DNA from: Batillaria attramentaria
Lineage: Eukaryota; Mollusca; Gastropoda; Batillariidae
Reading direction: 5' to 3'
DNA length: 64,000 nt
NCBI GenBank assembly: GCA_018292915.2
Contig: JACVVK020000447.1
Span: 202,501-266,500 of the forward strand
Shown: positions 10,215 to 41,003 of the stretch, piece by piece
Numbering within the stretch: position 1 is the first letter of the stretch
Layout of the letters: the number at the start of each line of letters is the position of its first letter
Made by a program: the position numbers and the translations under genes
The notes under the pieces: model-generated
Told to the model about the DNA's origin: nothing
What the model saw: the letters and a program-made list of their open reading frames with translations, nothing else
The model's database searches: none

Positions 10215-10993
10215 TGGGTTAACCGAGCGTGTCTGTGCATTGCTTTAGTCCGTGTGAGTGAGAATCACAGTGCGATCGTTGGGACTGTCTCCGCCGCATA
10301 CGATATTGCACCCCTTGTAATAAGTGAACTTTAGAAGAATCAACGAACTATTTTTCGTGAGAGAGTTCAATTGCACCACGGAACTGTTTTGAGCAGTTCT
10401 ACTTGTTTTACTCCATTTGAATGCAGTTTTCGTTGTTCACATTGCTGCTTTGTCGGCTAGACGCCTGTGAATTGGAGTAATTTTCTCGTAAAAATTGCGT
10501 TTCTTTTGGCACTCGGTGTAGAAACTTTGAAGTTCCAAACTGTGATTTCATGTCAAAATCAGGTTGATTTGGATGCCTTACAGAAGGTAGTGGATAAGGG
10601 AATTTTTATTTTGAGCACAGGATGCAATTATCTGAACCACATCAAATCTGACAGTGGCCCTTGAATTCTTTTGAGTAGTATATCTCCAATCCCTCTTGTG
10701 TCCGGGACAGTAAACCCTATAGCTTACCTTACCTACCTGTGTTTCGTTTCGTTTTGGATTTTGTTTGTTTGTTTTTGTTTGTTTTTCAAAGACGGGGTGG
10801 TAAGGAGGCAAATACTACTAAAGACAATAATATTTTGGCTATAGTTGGAGTATAACGTTCACGCCGCTAAATAAATACGAAACGACCTTAAACTCGATCT
10901 GTAAGGCCCGTCCATTCATTTTGCTTGTGAGTCTTTGAGCTCATAATTCTGGGTAAAGCATCACACCATGCGTCCATACTTCTTCAGCGGGTT
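10215..10993. other. Unassigned sequence upstream of gene I
   Basis: No domain-like open frame and no repeat match to the rest of the window. It ends where similarity to the gene II promoter block begins (10994). Confidence 0.45.
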
Positions 10994-11294
10994 GCTAAGT
11001 AACTCTTGTGGATGCAAGGGGAGGTAATATTCACGTTCACACAGCTAGAGGGAAAACGGGCGACGTGTTGTGGCAAGCACAAGTTTCACTGCTGCCGAGG
11101 CAGAGGTCGAACACGTTCTCCGCCGTTAGACGTGTCGAAAGATCGACCTTTAAAAGGAGCCACTTATGCGGCGGAGATCGCAAAGACAGTCGGGAGGAAA
11201 ACCGCACGGCGTGTGACAGGGTGGGGCGGCGTCAGCGTCAGCGTCATCAGTTTGTGGCTCGCTGCAGCAACCGTGAACACGTACTGTCCAAACC
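10994..11294 (+). promoter_or_regulatory. Candidate promoter and 5' leader of gene I
   Basis: About 300 bp conserved almost base for base with 49328-49628 upstream of the gene II exon 1. It contains a TATA-like ccTTTAAAAGgagcc (about 140 nt before the ATG) and a GC-rich stretch. The start codon sits in a strong Kozak context, accATGG. The transcription start is not visible from sequence alone. Confidence 0.55.
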
Positions 11295-30160
<18,866 letters not shown>

Positions 30161-30759
30161 CAACCGGGCCTCAACCAATCAGACACAAGATTGCAAGTTC
30201 CCGGAAAGACATGAACTGATATCCACCCTGTCCATAAACGCTGTTACTGTAGATACAACAAAATGCACAAGACTACTTGCAAAAAATAAGAAAATCTCAC
30301 AACGCTGGAACACACACTATAACGTTCCTCATAACGTTTCTCTACCGGATGTAACGTTTGAGACAAGCGTCCTTAGCAACAATGACTTTGAGAATGAACT
30401 TATGCTCACTTTATGCCCCATGCTCGTGAAGTGAAACGCACTCTTAAAAACGTGGTAAAATTTTATCTAGAGGGGAAAAAAAATTTCGATTTAAAAAACA
30501 ACAACAACAAAAACCCTCTTTATACTGCAGCTACAGCAGCTTATAAAACTCGGCACAGCTGGCTTCCTTGCCGACTTCTTGAAATTTGACTTAAATTCAA
30601 ACTGATCACTCCAAATTTATCGAATTGCCACGTGCATGGCCCGTTTTACGATGTCCGAGGGGTTGTGTAAGTGTTATCAAGTTTCTGTTCAATGGAGTGA
30701 TGGATGAGAAAGTAAGGTGAATGGTTGGTTAGCAGTATTATTTTGCTGTTGACTCTGAG

Positions 30760-30765
30760 AATAAA
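30760..30765 (+). promoter_or_regulatory. Candidate polyadenylation signal of gene I
   Basis: First canonical AATAAA after the stop, giving a 3' UTR of about 600 nt. Without transcripts the end is uncertain. Confidence 0.5.
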
Positions 30766-32219
30766 GTGCAACTGTAAGAACTCTTTTGAAGGCATTGCGG
30801 CTACCGACCTGTCTATGAAAACGAAGATCAGAGAGAAACAGTACAAGAGAAATTTGCAGGTGCATCTCAGTGTTTGGTCTGTACATGCGTTTAGGGGAGA
30901 AGAGATTTTTATAATACAGAGACTAACGGTTTGATTTGAATGTCTGCAAATATGTATTTTCTATGCATAATTTCATTGTTGAAAGTTCGTGAAATTTGAT
31001 ATCCCTCTGCAGATAAAATCACTGCATCCCCAAGCAAGGAGGAGCTTGCGAGACTCGCAATCAGTTCCTACAAAGAAACTTTGAAATTCACAAACTTTTC
31101 AAGAAACCATTCTGTGCGTTCTAGCGTTTGATATATACACATTACATTTTTCTGTAGCCTATGCAATATCTCCGCTGTGTTTGTAGTAGACACTTTTCAT
31201 AACTTTCATAAGAGCAGTTCGTGTTAGCGTTGTGAGTGTATTCACCACTTGAACTTTGGTGTACTCGTATGTGCCTTTAATCAGAAATACACGTGTTTTG
31301 TTTTGTCGTTGTGTTGTTGTTGTTGTTGTTGTTGCTGTTGTTGTTGCTATTGCTGTGGTTGAATTTTTTCCCGGTGCGTTTTTGTTTGTTGTTGCCGTCG
31401 ATTTTGTAGTTGTTGTTTTGTTTGTTTGTTGGTGTTTTCGTTTTATATTGCTTTATTGTTGTTGTTGTTTTTTGTTGTTGTTTGGTTGGTTGGTTGGTTG
31501 GTTGGTTGGTTGGTTGGTTGGTGGGTTTTTTGTGTGCTTTTTTTTTGTGTGTGTGTTTTTGTTTTGTGTTTTTCTGTTGGTTTGTTACACGTAGCATACT
31601 TTGTACTGATCTCCCTACCACAAGTCGTCTGGTACATCAATCAATACATTCCGTTTTCTTACATATCTACATTTCGTCTTTACTTTTGAATATACTCATA
31701 ATCATTGTGTGTTGTAAACTTTAGTGTTCATTGTAAGCAGCCTGCGGTTTGTGGAGAAGGCTTGTGTAACAGGTGCCTGACAGACAGGTTTGTTTACACC
31801 TCCCAGTTGACGTAAGCATCCTTTGCACCTGTCATAAAAACTCCTTAGTGGACCGTCTTTCACAGTGCCTTTTGTTTGTCACGTTACTCATAAAAGTGCT
31901 TTTTTGTATCGTTACTTCTAAGCGAGTTAAATTTTTAAGCGAATCTCTGGCTCTTGCATTTTTGACGCTTTAATAAAACTTCAGCCTTGGTGTCTGTCAG
32001 AATGTTTTGTAGGGGTGTTCTTTTATGAGCCCGTTTTAACGTAGAGCATGACTGACTGATCTATGACTGACTGAGAGGGAGAGCAAATGATCGGTAAAAG
32101 ACATTGGTCCAGCAGTCCAGTTTTCATTCTGGCCATTGTTAATGACGCACGCACGCACACGCACGCACGCACGCAGACACACACGCACACACACGAACTG
32201 TGCATTTTTTTTTCAACAG
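30766..32219. other. Intergenic region after gene I
   Basis: Apart from the TTG tract and a GCAC repeat (32145-32195), nothing recognisable. A second AATAAA is at about 31971. Confidence 0.4.
31290..31580 (+). repeat. (GTT)n and (GGTT)n low-complexity tract
   Basis: TTG repeats, then about nine GGTT units at 31482-31521, with G/T strand bias. Open frames here are artefacts. Confidence 0.92.
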
Positions 32220-32337
32220 GTGCTACAACTCCTCTAACCCTTCTTCGTTTGTCAAGCACAGTTTTCTCCCTTACTCTGATGACCGCTTGTCCGTTAACCC
32301 AACGTTGCGAAATTACATTGAAGTAATGCCAATGGAT
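32220..32337 (+). CDS. Possible orphan exon
   Basis: Preceded by a pyrimidine-rich tttttttttcaacag and followed by gtaagt. The frame reads CYNSSNPSSFVKHSFLPYSD and ends EVMPMD, phase 2 to 0. No neighbouring exon was found, and the boundaries do not fit the A/B module pattern. It may be chance. Confidence 0.22.
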
Positions 32338-33187
32338 GTAAGTCTAAAGAAAAGCTTACAGATATACAGGACACATGCCTTCAGCAGGACAGTAGTATAC
32401 TGAGTCCTATTCCTGGACTGTCAGAACTTATAAGTTGCATTCTTTAATTTTGAAAGGGCCGGTACTCGATCCGTCTGTCAAACAACCTGTAGATGTGGCA
32501 GAACGGGACGAGGAGGGGGAGTTCTGGATGCACTAGAAACACCACACACACGCGCATACGCACACACACACGCTCTCGGCTGGTCGTCGAAGCGAACGGA
32601 CGCACCTTACCGGAGCTCCGGTGTGCAGCCTAACCATGACATACATCGCGGTCAAAACTCTCATTTCTCGTGTATATGAATTATACCACTGAGTATAGTT
32701 TGACGCTGTGAGTATGCAGATGTAAGTGAAAACTGACTGTGTCGCGGAACGTGTGAGCTATTGTGTATTCCTATTTCAAGTGTGGCGAGGATTTGGACTC
32801 TGTGACAGTGCCGCGTTCATTCAGTGTTGTGGTCTCCATTCAGTGGAAATTACGTCGCCGGGTGAAAGTGTTCTTCCTCATCATATGCATCCGCTGCTAC
32901 CGCAAGTATTGACTGATCGTTTTATCAGTTTATTCCTTTATACATACTTCTCCCCTCTATCGTGAACCCTCACTAACACAGAGGCAAAGAGACATACAGC
33001 CAGTGCTCTGCCCACCATCTTACATCTGTAGCTGGCGCCAGCTGTACCTTATCACCGCCATCTGGTTTCCACCTCGCCACTGACTTGACCCTGTATATCT
33101 TTCGGACTTCTGCGAGGATGGGGGTCGAGCGCCCCTCTCTCGTCACGCATGGCTGAACTTTAGTGATCAAATTAACCCCTCGCCTCT

Positions 33188-34354
33188 GTGAAGTGTACCA
33201 ATCTGACATGTTTGTGTAACGCGATCTATCACGACACTAATCCCACCATGAGTCCCACCACGAGATCAGTCAGTGCCAAGTACAATATTGAAGTTGAAAA
33301 AATCAAGCGGACAAAAGATAGCAAGCAAGTCACGTTTGAGACAAACGCCACAAATCTTCCCCTATGGCGGCATGCTCTGAGGGCGAGATACGTGATAGAC
33401 CCCAAACCTGAAGAAGTCACGTCAATATGGACTGACCACGAGAAAGACCACGATAAAACCCTTTCTCTCCCTCACCCTCTACATCCACCACTTCCCCCCG
33501 AGCTGTTCAAAACCTTCCTACAACTCTACCTGAATCGTGCTACACTGCTGACCATCACTGTTTACTACTCCACTGCTAAGATCCTAGTACAGGGGAACGT
33601 CTGTGTGGAGTGGGTTAACGAGGAATTCCGGAAGTTGAGATCTTTTGTAAACACTGCCTCATCTCAGACTGGAATGCCAACCATGCCAAGCGTCCTGCCA
33701 CCGCTGCCCCCCGCTAGTGATGAAAACCTGTCCGCTCGCCTTGCCATACAGGGTTTGTCCGATACTGAGGGGTGTCAGACTCACGAAGCGGAAATCTCCA
33801 GTGAAGTGACAGGCGATATAGACCAGGCTCCAGACGCCAACAGTAACCCTGATACTGATGATCGCACAACCCTCGACAGGCCTAGTGACCTTAATGAGAC
33901 CAGAGTAGGTCACGGAAACAATAAGGGTGGTTCCGTGGACGGCACATCAGCCAGCAATCAGGATCAACAAAACGACCCAATTTTTCCCTGCAACAAACGG
34001 ATCGCCGAATTCGGCCGCGAGATCTCGGGCCTCAGGGCAGCTCTCAGTCAGTCCCAAGACTTAGCGCTACAGTCCGTACAAGATGTGCGGAAAGAACTGA
34101 AAGAACACGTGAAGCTATACGTAAGGGACATACGAGACGAATTCAACAAAGAGCTTGAAACAGTAAGGAAACGCGTTGAAGCCCTTGAGTTCGAGAATCA
34201 GAAGTTGAAAAGCCAGCTTGGTGAACACAAAAAGACCATCGCCACACTCAAAGAGGCTAACAACATGCCAGCAAACAATGTAACCACCCATCGTAAATCC
34301 CCTTCGGCACTCTCTTCACCCCTCGTTCCCACGGTCATCCATCGGACCAGCTAA
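33188..34354 (+). pseudogene. LINE ORF1, N-terminal part with coiled coil
   Basis: 388 codons; a second in-frame ATG at 33248 fits LINE ORF1 starts better (MSPTTRSVSAKYNIEVEKIK). A Pro-rich middle is followed by a heptad-rich stretch from about residue 278 (ISGLRAALSQSQ ... VRKRVEALEFENQKLKSQL), a likely trimer-forming coiled coil. It ends early by a frameshift near 34330, after which the reading continues in another frame. Role in the family: RNA binding and particle assembly. Confidence 0.75.
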
Positions 34355-35155
34355 ACCTAACCGTCACGCCCCCTCCCCCCCTCTCCTCACCTGAACACCC
34401 CGCAGGCGCCGATAAACGACCATCGTACAAAGAGGCGCTTGTCTCGGCGATACCAGCAAAAAACAAATTCTCTGCCTTGGCTGAAGGAGATACTCCAACT
34501 GATGATGCAACAGAAAGCTTAACATCAAGGAAAGTCACTGACAAACCCGGGACAGAAAACCACGGCCCCGCCGCTGGTCATCGGAAATCCGAGCGAAATC
34601 AGCCGTCCCCATTTGACATCCTGGCCAAGGAACGTATCAGTCCTGACAGTAAATCCCTGCTTCTGGGTGACTCAGTGGTTGTTGGCATAAGGACCCCGCG
34701 AAAATGGCCCCAGGTGAAAAACTGCAGAAGATTGCTGTATCGGGTATGTCCATCAATGACCTCATGTGGTGGCTTCGAGACCAGCCGCCATCTCCACACG
34801 TGACCAGGGTAATCCTTCACGTCGGGGTCAACACATGTAAGGGCGGCGCTGTAACAGTGTAAGTGGACAGACGTGGGCGGAGCTCATCAACCTGACAAAG
34901 GAAAACTTCCCCTGTGCAGCCATCCACATGTCATCAATTATCCCCGCCTACGGGAAGCACCCCTTAAACAACGCAATCCGACCATCCAACCGTAACCTGA
35001 AAGAGGAGTGTACCCGAGCCATGGTCCTCTACATCGACAACACGCCGGTGTTTCTCACACGTACTGGTGCCCCGCGTCAGAGTCTTTATCGTGACAACGA
35101 CTACGTACACCCAAGTCATGCGGGCACTGTTCGTCTCGCCTTCATAGTCCACTGA
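34333..35155 (+). pseudogene. LINE ORF1, SGNH-esterase-like domain (frameshifted)
   Basis: Three frames must be joined. The first carries FDILAKERISPDSKSLLLGD then SVV (GDS block). A shift near 34690 leads to EKLQKIAVSGMSINDLMWWL and VTRVILHVGVN (G-x-N block). Another near 34855 leads to SSIIPAYGKHP and RDNDYVHPSHAGTVRLA (D-x-x-H block), then TGA. These are the conserved blocks of SGNH hydrolases found in some CR1/L2 ORF1 proteins. The frameshifts make it non-functional here. Confidence 0.72.
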
Positions 35156-35309
35156 AAGTACTGTTAAATAGGCAAAAGGTGGAAATCTCTGCAATAGAAT
35201 TTTTTTGCGGATTTATAATCTACAATGTGTGGTAAATCACACAAATAAAAGTAGGACATCAGAATTTTAGTCCTACTGGCTAAAATGTAGGTCACAAAAA
35301 TAGGTCATT

Positions 35310-36680
35310 TTTTACTACGACCACCTCTTATTACAAATCTTGCGATGGCATTTTCACGGAAAGTATTGTAGTTAAAAGCTTCAAACTTTGCACAACGATA
35401 GTACATGATGAGGACTTCCTACTATTATTCATCTGCCTGACCTCTCTTGAAGGTCAAGGTCACCAAGGTCATGGCATATGTGCGAGACTACACCATGGAG
35501 TTCGACACAAGTGTGACACAACTCTTTAACTTCAAATATACGAATGCTAGGCAAAACTGTTATGGATAAGATATATATATCTCTAAACTAAAGTCAAAAC
35601 ACGAGATTTTGTATTAGTTTTGGTGTTTACATTTGAAATTGAACTATGAATGCTATGAATGCGACTATAGCCACCTCTTATGTAAACCATATGCTTGCAT
35701 CTTCTTTGAGACAGTTGTACTCTAAAGCTTCAAACTTTCCATAACCGTATTCAACAATAAGAACTTTCAAGATTTATCCATTTGCATGACCTTTTTTCAA
35801 GGTCAACGTCATCAAGGTCATGGCATACTGGCAACATGATGTAGAGACTGTGATGTGGAGTCCAAAAGTGTGACACAACAAATATAGGAATGTTAGGCAA
35901 AAACTGGTGTGTGTACATGAGAGGTATTTATCTAAAGGTGATTTAAGAGACGAATTAGAATTTTTGAAGTAAGTCTAGGGTTTTGTTTTTGTTGTTGTTG
36001 TTGTTGTTGTTGTTGTTTTTGGTATAAACGTTCAAAATTGAAACTTCAATGTTACCATGATAAACCTTACGGCGGCATTTTCTTGGACACAGTTATAGTC
36101 TAAAGCTACAAACTTTTGTCGGCAACTATGAACAAGAACTTTCTCGATTTGTCCATTTGCATGACCTCTCGATCGTGATGACCTAGGTCACCAAGGTCGT
36201 GGTATACGTGCAAGAACACGACATTCAGTCCAACCAGTGTGAAGCAATTCAGAGAGAGAACATTAGAGAGCCTTTAAGGATATCATCCAAAATCTGCCAT
36301 GGCTATGTAAACCTTTTAAAAAGATACTCTTAAACACAAAACTATATGTTTTGTAGCAGCTCTAGTTCTCTTGGGACATAAATTTACTGTGAATGCTACT
36401 ATACCCAGCTCAACTGCCATACAAGAAATCTTTCCGTCGGCTTCTTTTGGGAGGCTATTGTCGTCTGGAGCTTCAACCTTTGCCCAAAGACAACCAAAGA
36501 CACCTAGATAGGACCGTTCTAGGTGTATACATTTGTTTGAGCTCTCTTGAAGGTCAAATTCACTAAGGTTATGGCACGCGTAAACCTGTTACCATGTGTC
36601 ATATGTCAAACTCGACGTATCCGGTGTATTATGACTGCATTCAAGGGCAAATTTAACGATTAAAAACTGTCAGAAAGACA
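35310..36680 (+). repeat. Four diverged repeats of about 360 bp
   Basis: Each unit has CACCTCTTA/ggcat-type starts, taaagcttcaaacttt, catttgcatgacct and a GGTCAAGGTCACCAAGGTCA-like block. The blocks are at 35449-35477, 35798-35826, about 36175-36204 and 36549-36578. Spacing is 349 to about 375. Confidence 0.72.
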
Positions 36681-36866
36681 CTCTTCCTGCACCTGCTTGA
36701 CTATACTAAATACATGTCAAGGTCACAGAACAGTGTGCTATAATACTAATGAACGTAATCACGGTAATGTCACACTTCGTCAGTGCTGGGTCCTTGCAAT
36801 GATCACTGCAGCCTTGGCAAAGAAGCACAGACGTCAGTTGGTACCTGAAAATGCTAAACTTATAGG

Positions 36867-37060
36867 CAGGTCATTTGAGAGGACGGGTGAATGTTTGGGG
36901 GTTTAACGTCCTTTTCCGCCGCTTACGGATTTTATCAAAGACAGGGCAACGAGACAAGGCCGCAAGAAACATTTGGCTCCAGCCGCGATTCGAACTTACG
37001 AGCCGAGCATTAAAAGACCAACGCTCATCCGCTCGGCTATCCCGGCTCCCCCAGGTCATT
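36867..37060 (-). mobile_element. SINE family 3, inverted, with 9-bp target duplication
   Basis: Body 36876-37051 flanked by CAGGTCATT (36867-36875 and 37052-37060). It is the reverse complement of the family 3 consensus; the tRNA-like head is at the right. Confidence 0.88.
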
Positions 37061-37242
37061 CTGGTCTTTGTAGCCATCGACATGTCTGTGTAGCACATCA
37101 GCTTATCTGATTCATGTGTTCACTGAGGAGCACGCCGGTTCACTGTTTTTCACTTTAGTAACCTTGACAGGGCATATCTTTTTCTTTTTTTCTCCGCTCT
37201 CTCTTTTTTAAATAACAGAACCTGCTTGTGTTGGATTCAATG

Positions 37243-37290
<48 letters not shown>

Positions 37291-38677
37291 CATGGAAAGC
37301 ACCATCCAGCCGATGCGGGTTGCAAATAGATCTAAAACAGCATGCCATCTCTAGTTCTGTGGCCCTGCTGGACATTCCCCTTTGTGTCCCGGTGTGTTAT
37401 CCTACCTCTGAATCTGACAATGAATGTGTTTATTGGTTAATGTGTTTGTTGTCGTATATTTCTTACTTGACAACACCCCATCACAGAAGATCTAAAACAC
37501 GTTTTGAGTGTATTCTCTTGGATACAGGCCTATATATCCATGACCGTCCGTCATTTCTCTGATCGCACTTCTGCAAAACGGCTCCTTTTCCTCGAAGTCC
37601 TTACTACCCGTGGGTGTATTACCTGGTATGCAGTTACGTGTATGTCCTTGTATCCGAGGTCCTCTGTCATTGTCATGCCATACATCACTAGCTTCTGTTG
37701 GCCTTTTAGGTGACCCAGCAGTGTGTTTTCAGTTCACTGATTTCACATTTTAGTCAAGATATTTGTTGCTGGCTTTCGTGACAAGTTGGTGCAATTGTAC
37801 ACCGAGAACGTGACAACCAACAGACATGAAGCAGAATGTGTTACGTACGTTTTACGTAGTTCAACTGAAAGGATTAGTCTGCGCACTATCACGGATATTT
37901 CTAGTTCTGAACACGTTAGGTTTCCATACTTTTTCGGGTCTTTCCTCTTTCTTCAGCTGAAGTCGCAGGAAGGCTAGCGCGAACACTGTAGTGAGTGTAT
38001 TAATGAATCTGGACGATATGATTTTTTTTTAAAGACTGGAATAAACAGAACCAGTTACTTAAAATTGATGATGTTAGATAACTGATAACTTTTACTTTTT
38101 TTCAGTCTATGGAGTACGTGGTCCAAACACTCGTTGAATGAGGTACGAAGTGATGAAAGTTTACAGAACACGAAAGTCAATAACATGAAAGTCTTGTGAC
38201 GTTTGCATTTTGTGCATTTCAGTTTATAATGTGTTTCCAGTTCTTCAGTCTATCATAGTAGTAACATTTCTTTCATCCGACCACACTGAGTCGGCAGCAG
38301 TGCAGTAAAGCGCATGTAGCTATTTCGCACATTAAAAACTAGCTTTTGCCCTCATGCCGCATCCCACGGGATTCTCGGCCGTACCCCTCCTTAGCGTTGG
38401 TAGAGCGCACTTTCAGGTGTAAAAGCATGAACATCGAGCATTTCCGGCGTGTTGCTGGCCGCGCTGTGAGTAACAGTTTGTTTACTTTCCCGAGTTACAG
38501 TGGTGATCAGCAGGCCGGGAAAGAGAAACAAACGGGGCACTGCGTATGGAAACCCAGGCATGCCAAAATCACACCAAATTAATTACAATTTCTTAATTAA
38601 TTACGTCAATTCAACAAGTTGTGTGTCCTAACTTACTTTTCCATGAACAGAATGCCCATACCGACCTGATGGAAGTG
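37061..38677. other. Right part of the 3.5-kb element
   Basis: (AC)n at 37244-37288. Otherwise non-coding sequence with no internal match in the window. Confidence 0.45.
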
Positions 38678-38702
38678 AAAAAAATTCTATTGCAGAGATT
38701 CC

Positions 38703-39341
38703 GGGGTCAAACTTAGATTCGGTAGACTATCAACCTTCAGCGTGCAGACCAGCCTCCATCGCAGCAGGTATTTTCTAACGGTACGCGGGTGCCACAGCTT
38801 GACGCCCAGCCATCAGGATCGGGCCCAATGTCAACAAACAACGGTCATCATGCCCACAAGGGATCCCCCCTCATCCCGTCCTCACTTGGCCCCACAGGGG
38901 ATGGAGCGTGTCCTGACCAGGCCATCCTCTAATCACCACACGAGGGATACATACTCCTACCACCCCCACCAGCCCCGCCACGACAGACCTCCCCCCAACT
39001 CTTATCCCATCCATTCCCGCCATCGTGGACCCAGCCAGCTGTTTCGAGAAAGGGAATCCGACGTGGTGTACCAAACTACGGATTACGCCACTCCTACCTC
39101 CTACCCTCCCTCCCAGCCTCGGTACCCCCGCTCTCATGACGCTGCCACCCACAGTGGGTACTATGCCGCCCAAGAGGGGCTTACCCCCTCCAGCCAGCAG
39201 TATTATGACTCTGATTATACGGAATATGGCCAAAGGATGCAGTTTCCACAGTCAACTGACACATATTACCCGCACTATGAGTCGGACTTTCAAACCAAAG
39301 TAAAATGTGCAGTAGAACAATTGCTAAAATCTCTATCATAA
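38703..39341 (+). pseudogene. LINE ORF1, C-terminal Pro/Ser/Tyr-rich part
   Basis: The frame from 38742 ends ...KVKCAVEQLLKSLS at a TAA. It is rich in Pro, Ser, His and Tyr (TDYATPTSYPPSQPRYPRSH). A competing open frame in the first 200 nt shows that at least one frameshift is present. It is separated from the rest of ORF1 by the 35181-38702 insertion. Confidence 0.6.
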
Positions 39342-39990
39342 CCCCATACACCAGCGCTGAACTTCCTCACACTGAACTGTTAATAACGAAATGTGAGGAC
39401 TGTGTGTCGATAGGATTAGTGTTTGAAATCACTTACGCTTACCTGACTTTATTATTGTTTTCACTTGTTTTTGTCATTTTGCCTCGAATACCTCGGACTG
39501 TGCAAGTGTTCTACTGTTTCCAGTGGTGCTTTCACTAGTTTTCTGGACACTTCCCCAACAGACGGCCGTGCGCGCGAACATTCAGTTGACACGTCCGCTG
39601 TGTATAATCCCTAACACTTACACGATATTGACGTTGCAGCGACGCTGCCCATAGCAGCTCCCGCTATTTTCTAGTCTTACTAAAAAGCGGCAATTGAAAT
39701 TGTGTTTTTACTGCACGAGGACTGTCCGCGCGTGACGTCATTCTGAGTGACAACGTGTGGAAACGTTATAATTTTTCTCTGCTTTCCTTAGCACCGTTGT
39801 GTTTTGCTTTGTTTCCTGGAGTTTTCTCAATAGTTGTGGGCTCGTTTCCTGGTGCTGAAGCACTACCATAGTTAACGCATGTCTATTGTTTATACTTGTT
39901 GTCACCTTTTATTGACTCAGTACTGACTATATTATCCACTATTCCGGTCAAAACTCGTGTGATCCTCATATATATATATATATCTGTAAC

Positions 39991-40929
39991 ATGACTCGCA
40001 CTGCTCGAAACAACACTTCACCTCCCATACAAAAAATCAACATAGGCCACTTAAATGTATACCACATTTGCAACAAAATACCTGATGTCACTGTTCTTCT
40101 TAATCAGGAGCAACCATTCCATATTTTTGGTTTTACCGAATCCAGACTGAAACCTCCAATAAGTGACGACACAATTTCTATTCAAAATTATTCAATCATC
40201 CGAAAAGATGCTGTTTCCCCCGGCCACACAGGCATCGTCGCTTTTATTCACAACTCCATCACCAGCTGTGTAGTCCGACGGAAAGACCTAGAGTCGGATA
40301 ACGTGGAGAGTCTCTGGCTGGAAATGAAATTAAACAAATCCTCCCCTACGTACATAGGTTTCATTTATAGAAACCCAGCGGCTACGTTCACATGGTATGA
40401 TGATTTTGTCTCCATGATGGACAAGGTTAGTTGTTGCAAAGGTGACGTACACATCCTGGGTGATTTTAATATTGACTTGATGAAACCCACCAACACAGCA
40501 TGGACATATACCTTCTCTTTATTTGGTCTTAAGCAAATGGTCACGTCACCCACCAGAGTTGCATCTTCCTCCACCACGCTTATAGACCACATATATACTA
40601 CAAATACCACGGCCGTGAAAAATGTACAGGTACCCTCCATCTCCATTAGCGATCACTTTCCCGTATGTTTTTTACTGTCAACGAAACGTGACAAGCCAAT
40701 TCCCAAAAATCACACGTCCATTAGATACAGATGTTTTAAAAAGTTCAATAAAGAAGCCTTTCTCATGGACCTTGCTATTGCACCATTCTGCGATGTATAT
40801 CATTACAATGACCCAAACGAGGCGCTGGCGTGCTGGTACAGACTGTTCCTCGGTGTTTTAGATAAACACGCACCTATTAGAAAAAAAAAGAGTAAAACAT
40901 CCCTCCATGCCGCCATGGCTCTCAGATGA
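39991..40929 (+). pseudogene. LINE ORF2, apurinic-like endonuclease domain
   Basis: 312 codons. Family blocks in order: INIGHLNVYHICNKIPDV, a FTESRL block, then GDFNIDL near residue 158, and SISDHFPV. This nicks target DNA during insertion. The frame breaks at an A9 run near 40881. In the next frame the text continues VKHPSMPPWLSDDIKKAMK, so this was one long ORF2. A second break is at the A14 run near 40964. Confidence 0.85.
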
Positions 40930-41003
40930 CATAAAGAAGGCAATGAAGCTAAGAGATAACCTTAAAAAAAAAAAAAATTGACGAGTTCAAAAAGCAACGG
41001 AAC

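Larger units (their letters stand above)
35181..38702. mobile_element. 3.5-kb terminal-inverted-repeat element inside the LINE
   Basis: Ends GGAAATCTCTGCAATAGAAT plus T-run (35181-35206) and its mirror aaaaaaattctattgcagag attcc (38678-38702): 25-bp inverted ends differing by one base. The interior has four diverged repeats of about 350-375 bp (35310-36680), an inverted SINE, a microsatellite and no transposase-like frame. It separates the esterase-like part of ORF1 from its C-terminal part, so it is younger than the LINE. No clear target duplication was seen. Confidence 0.68.
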
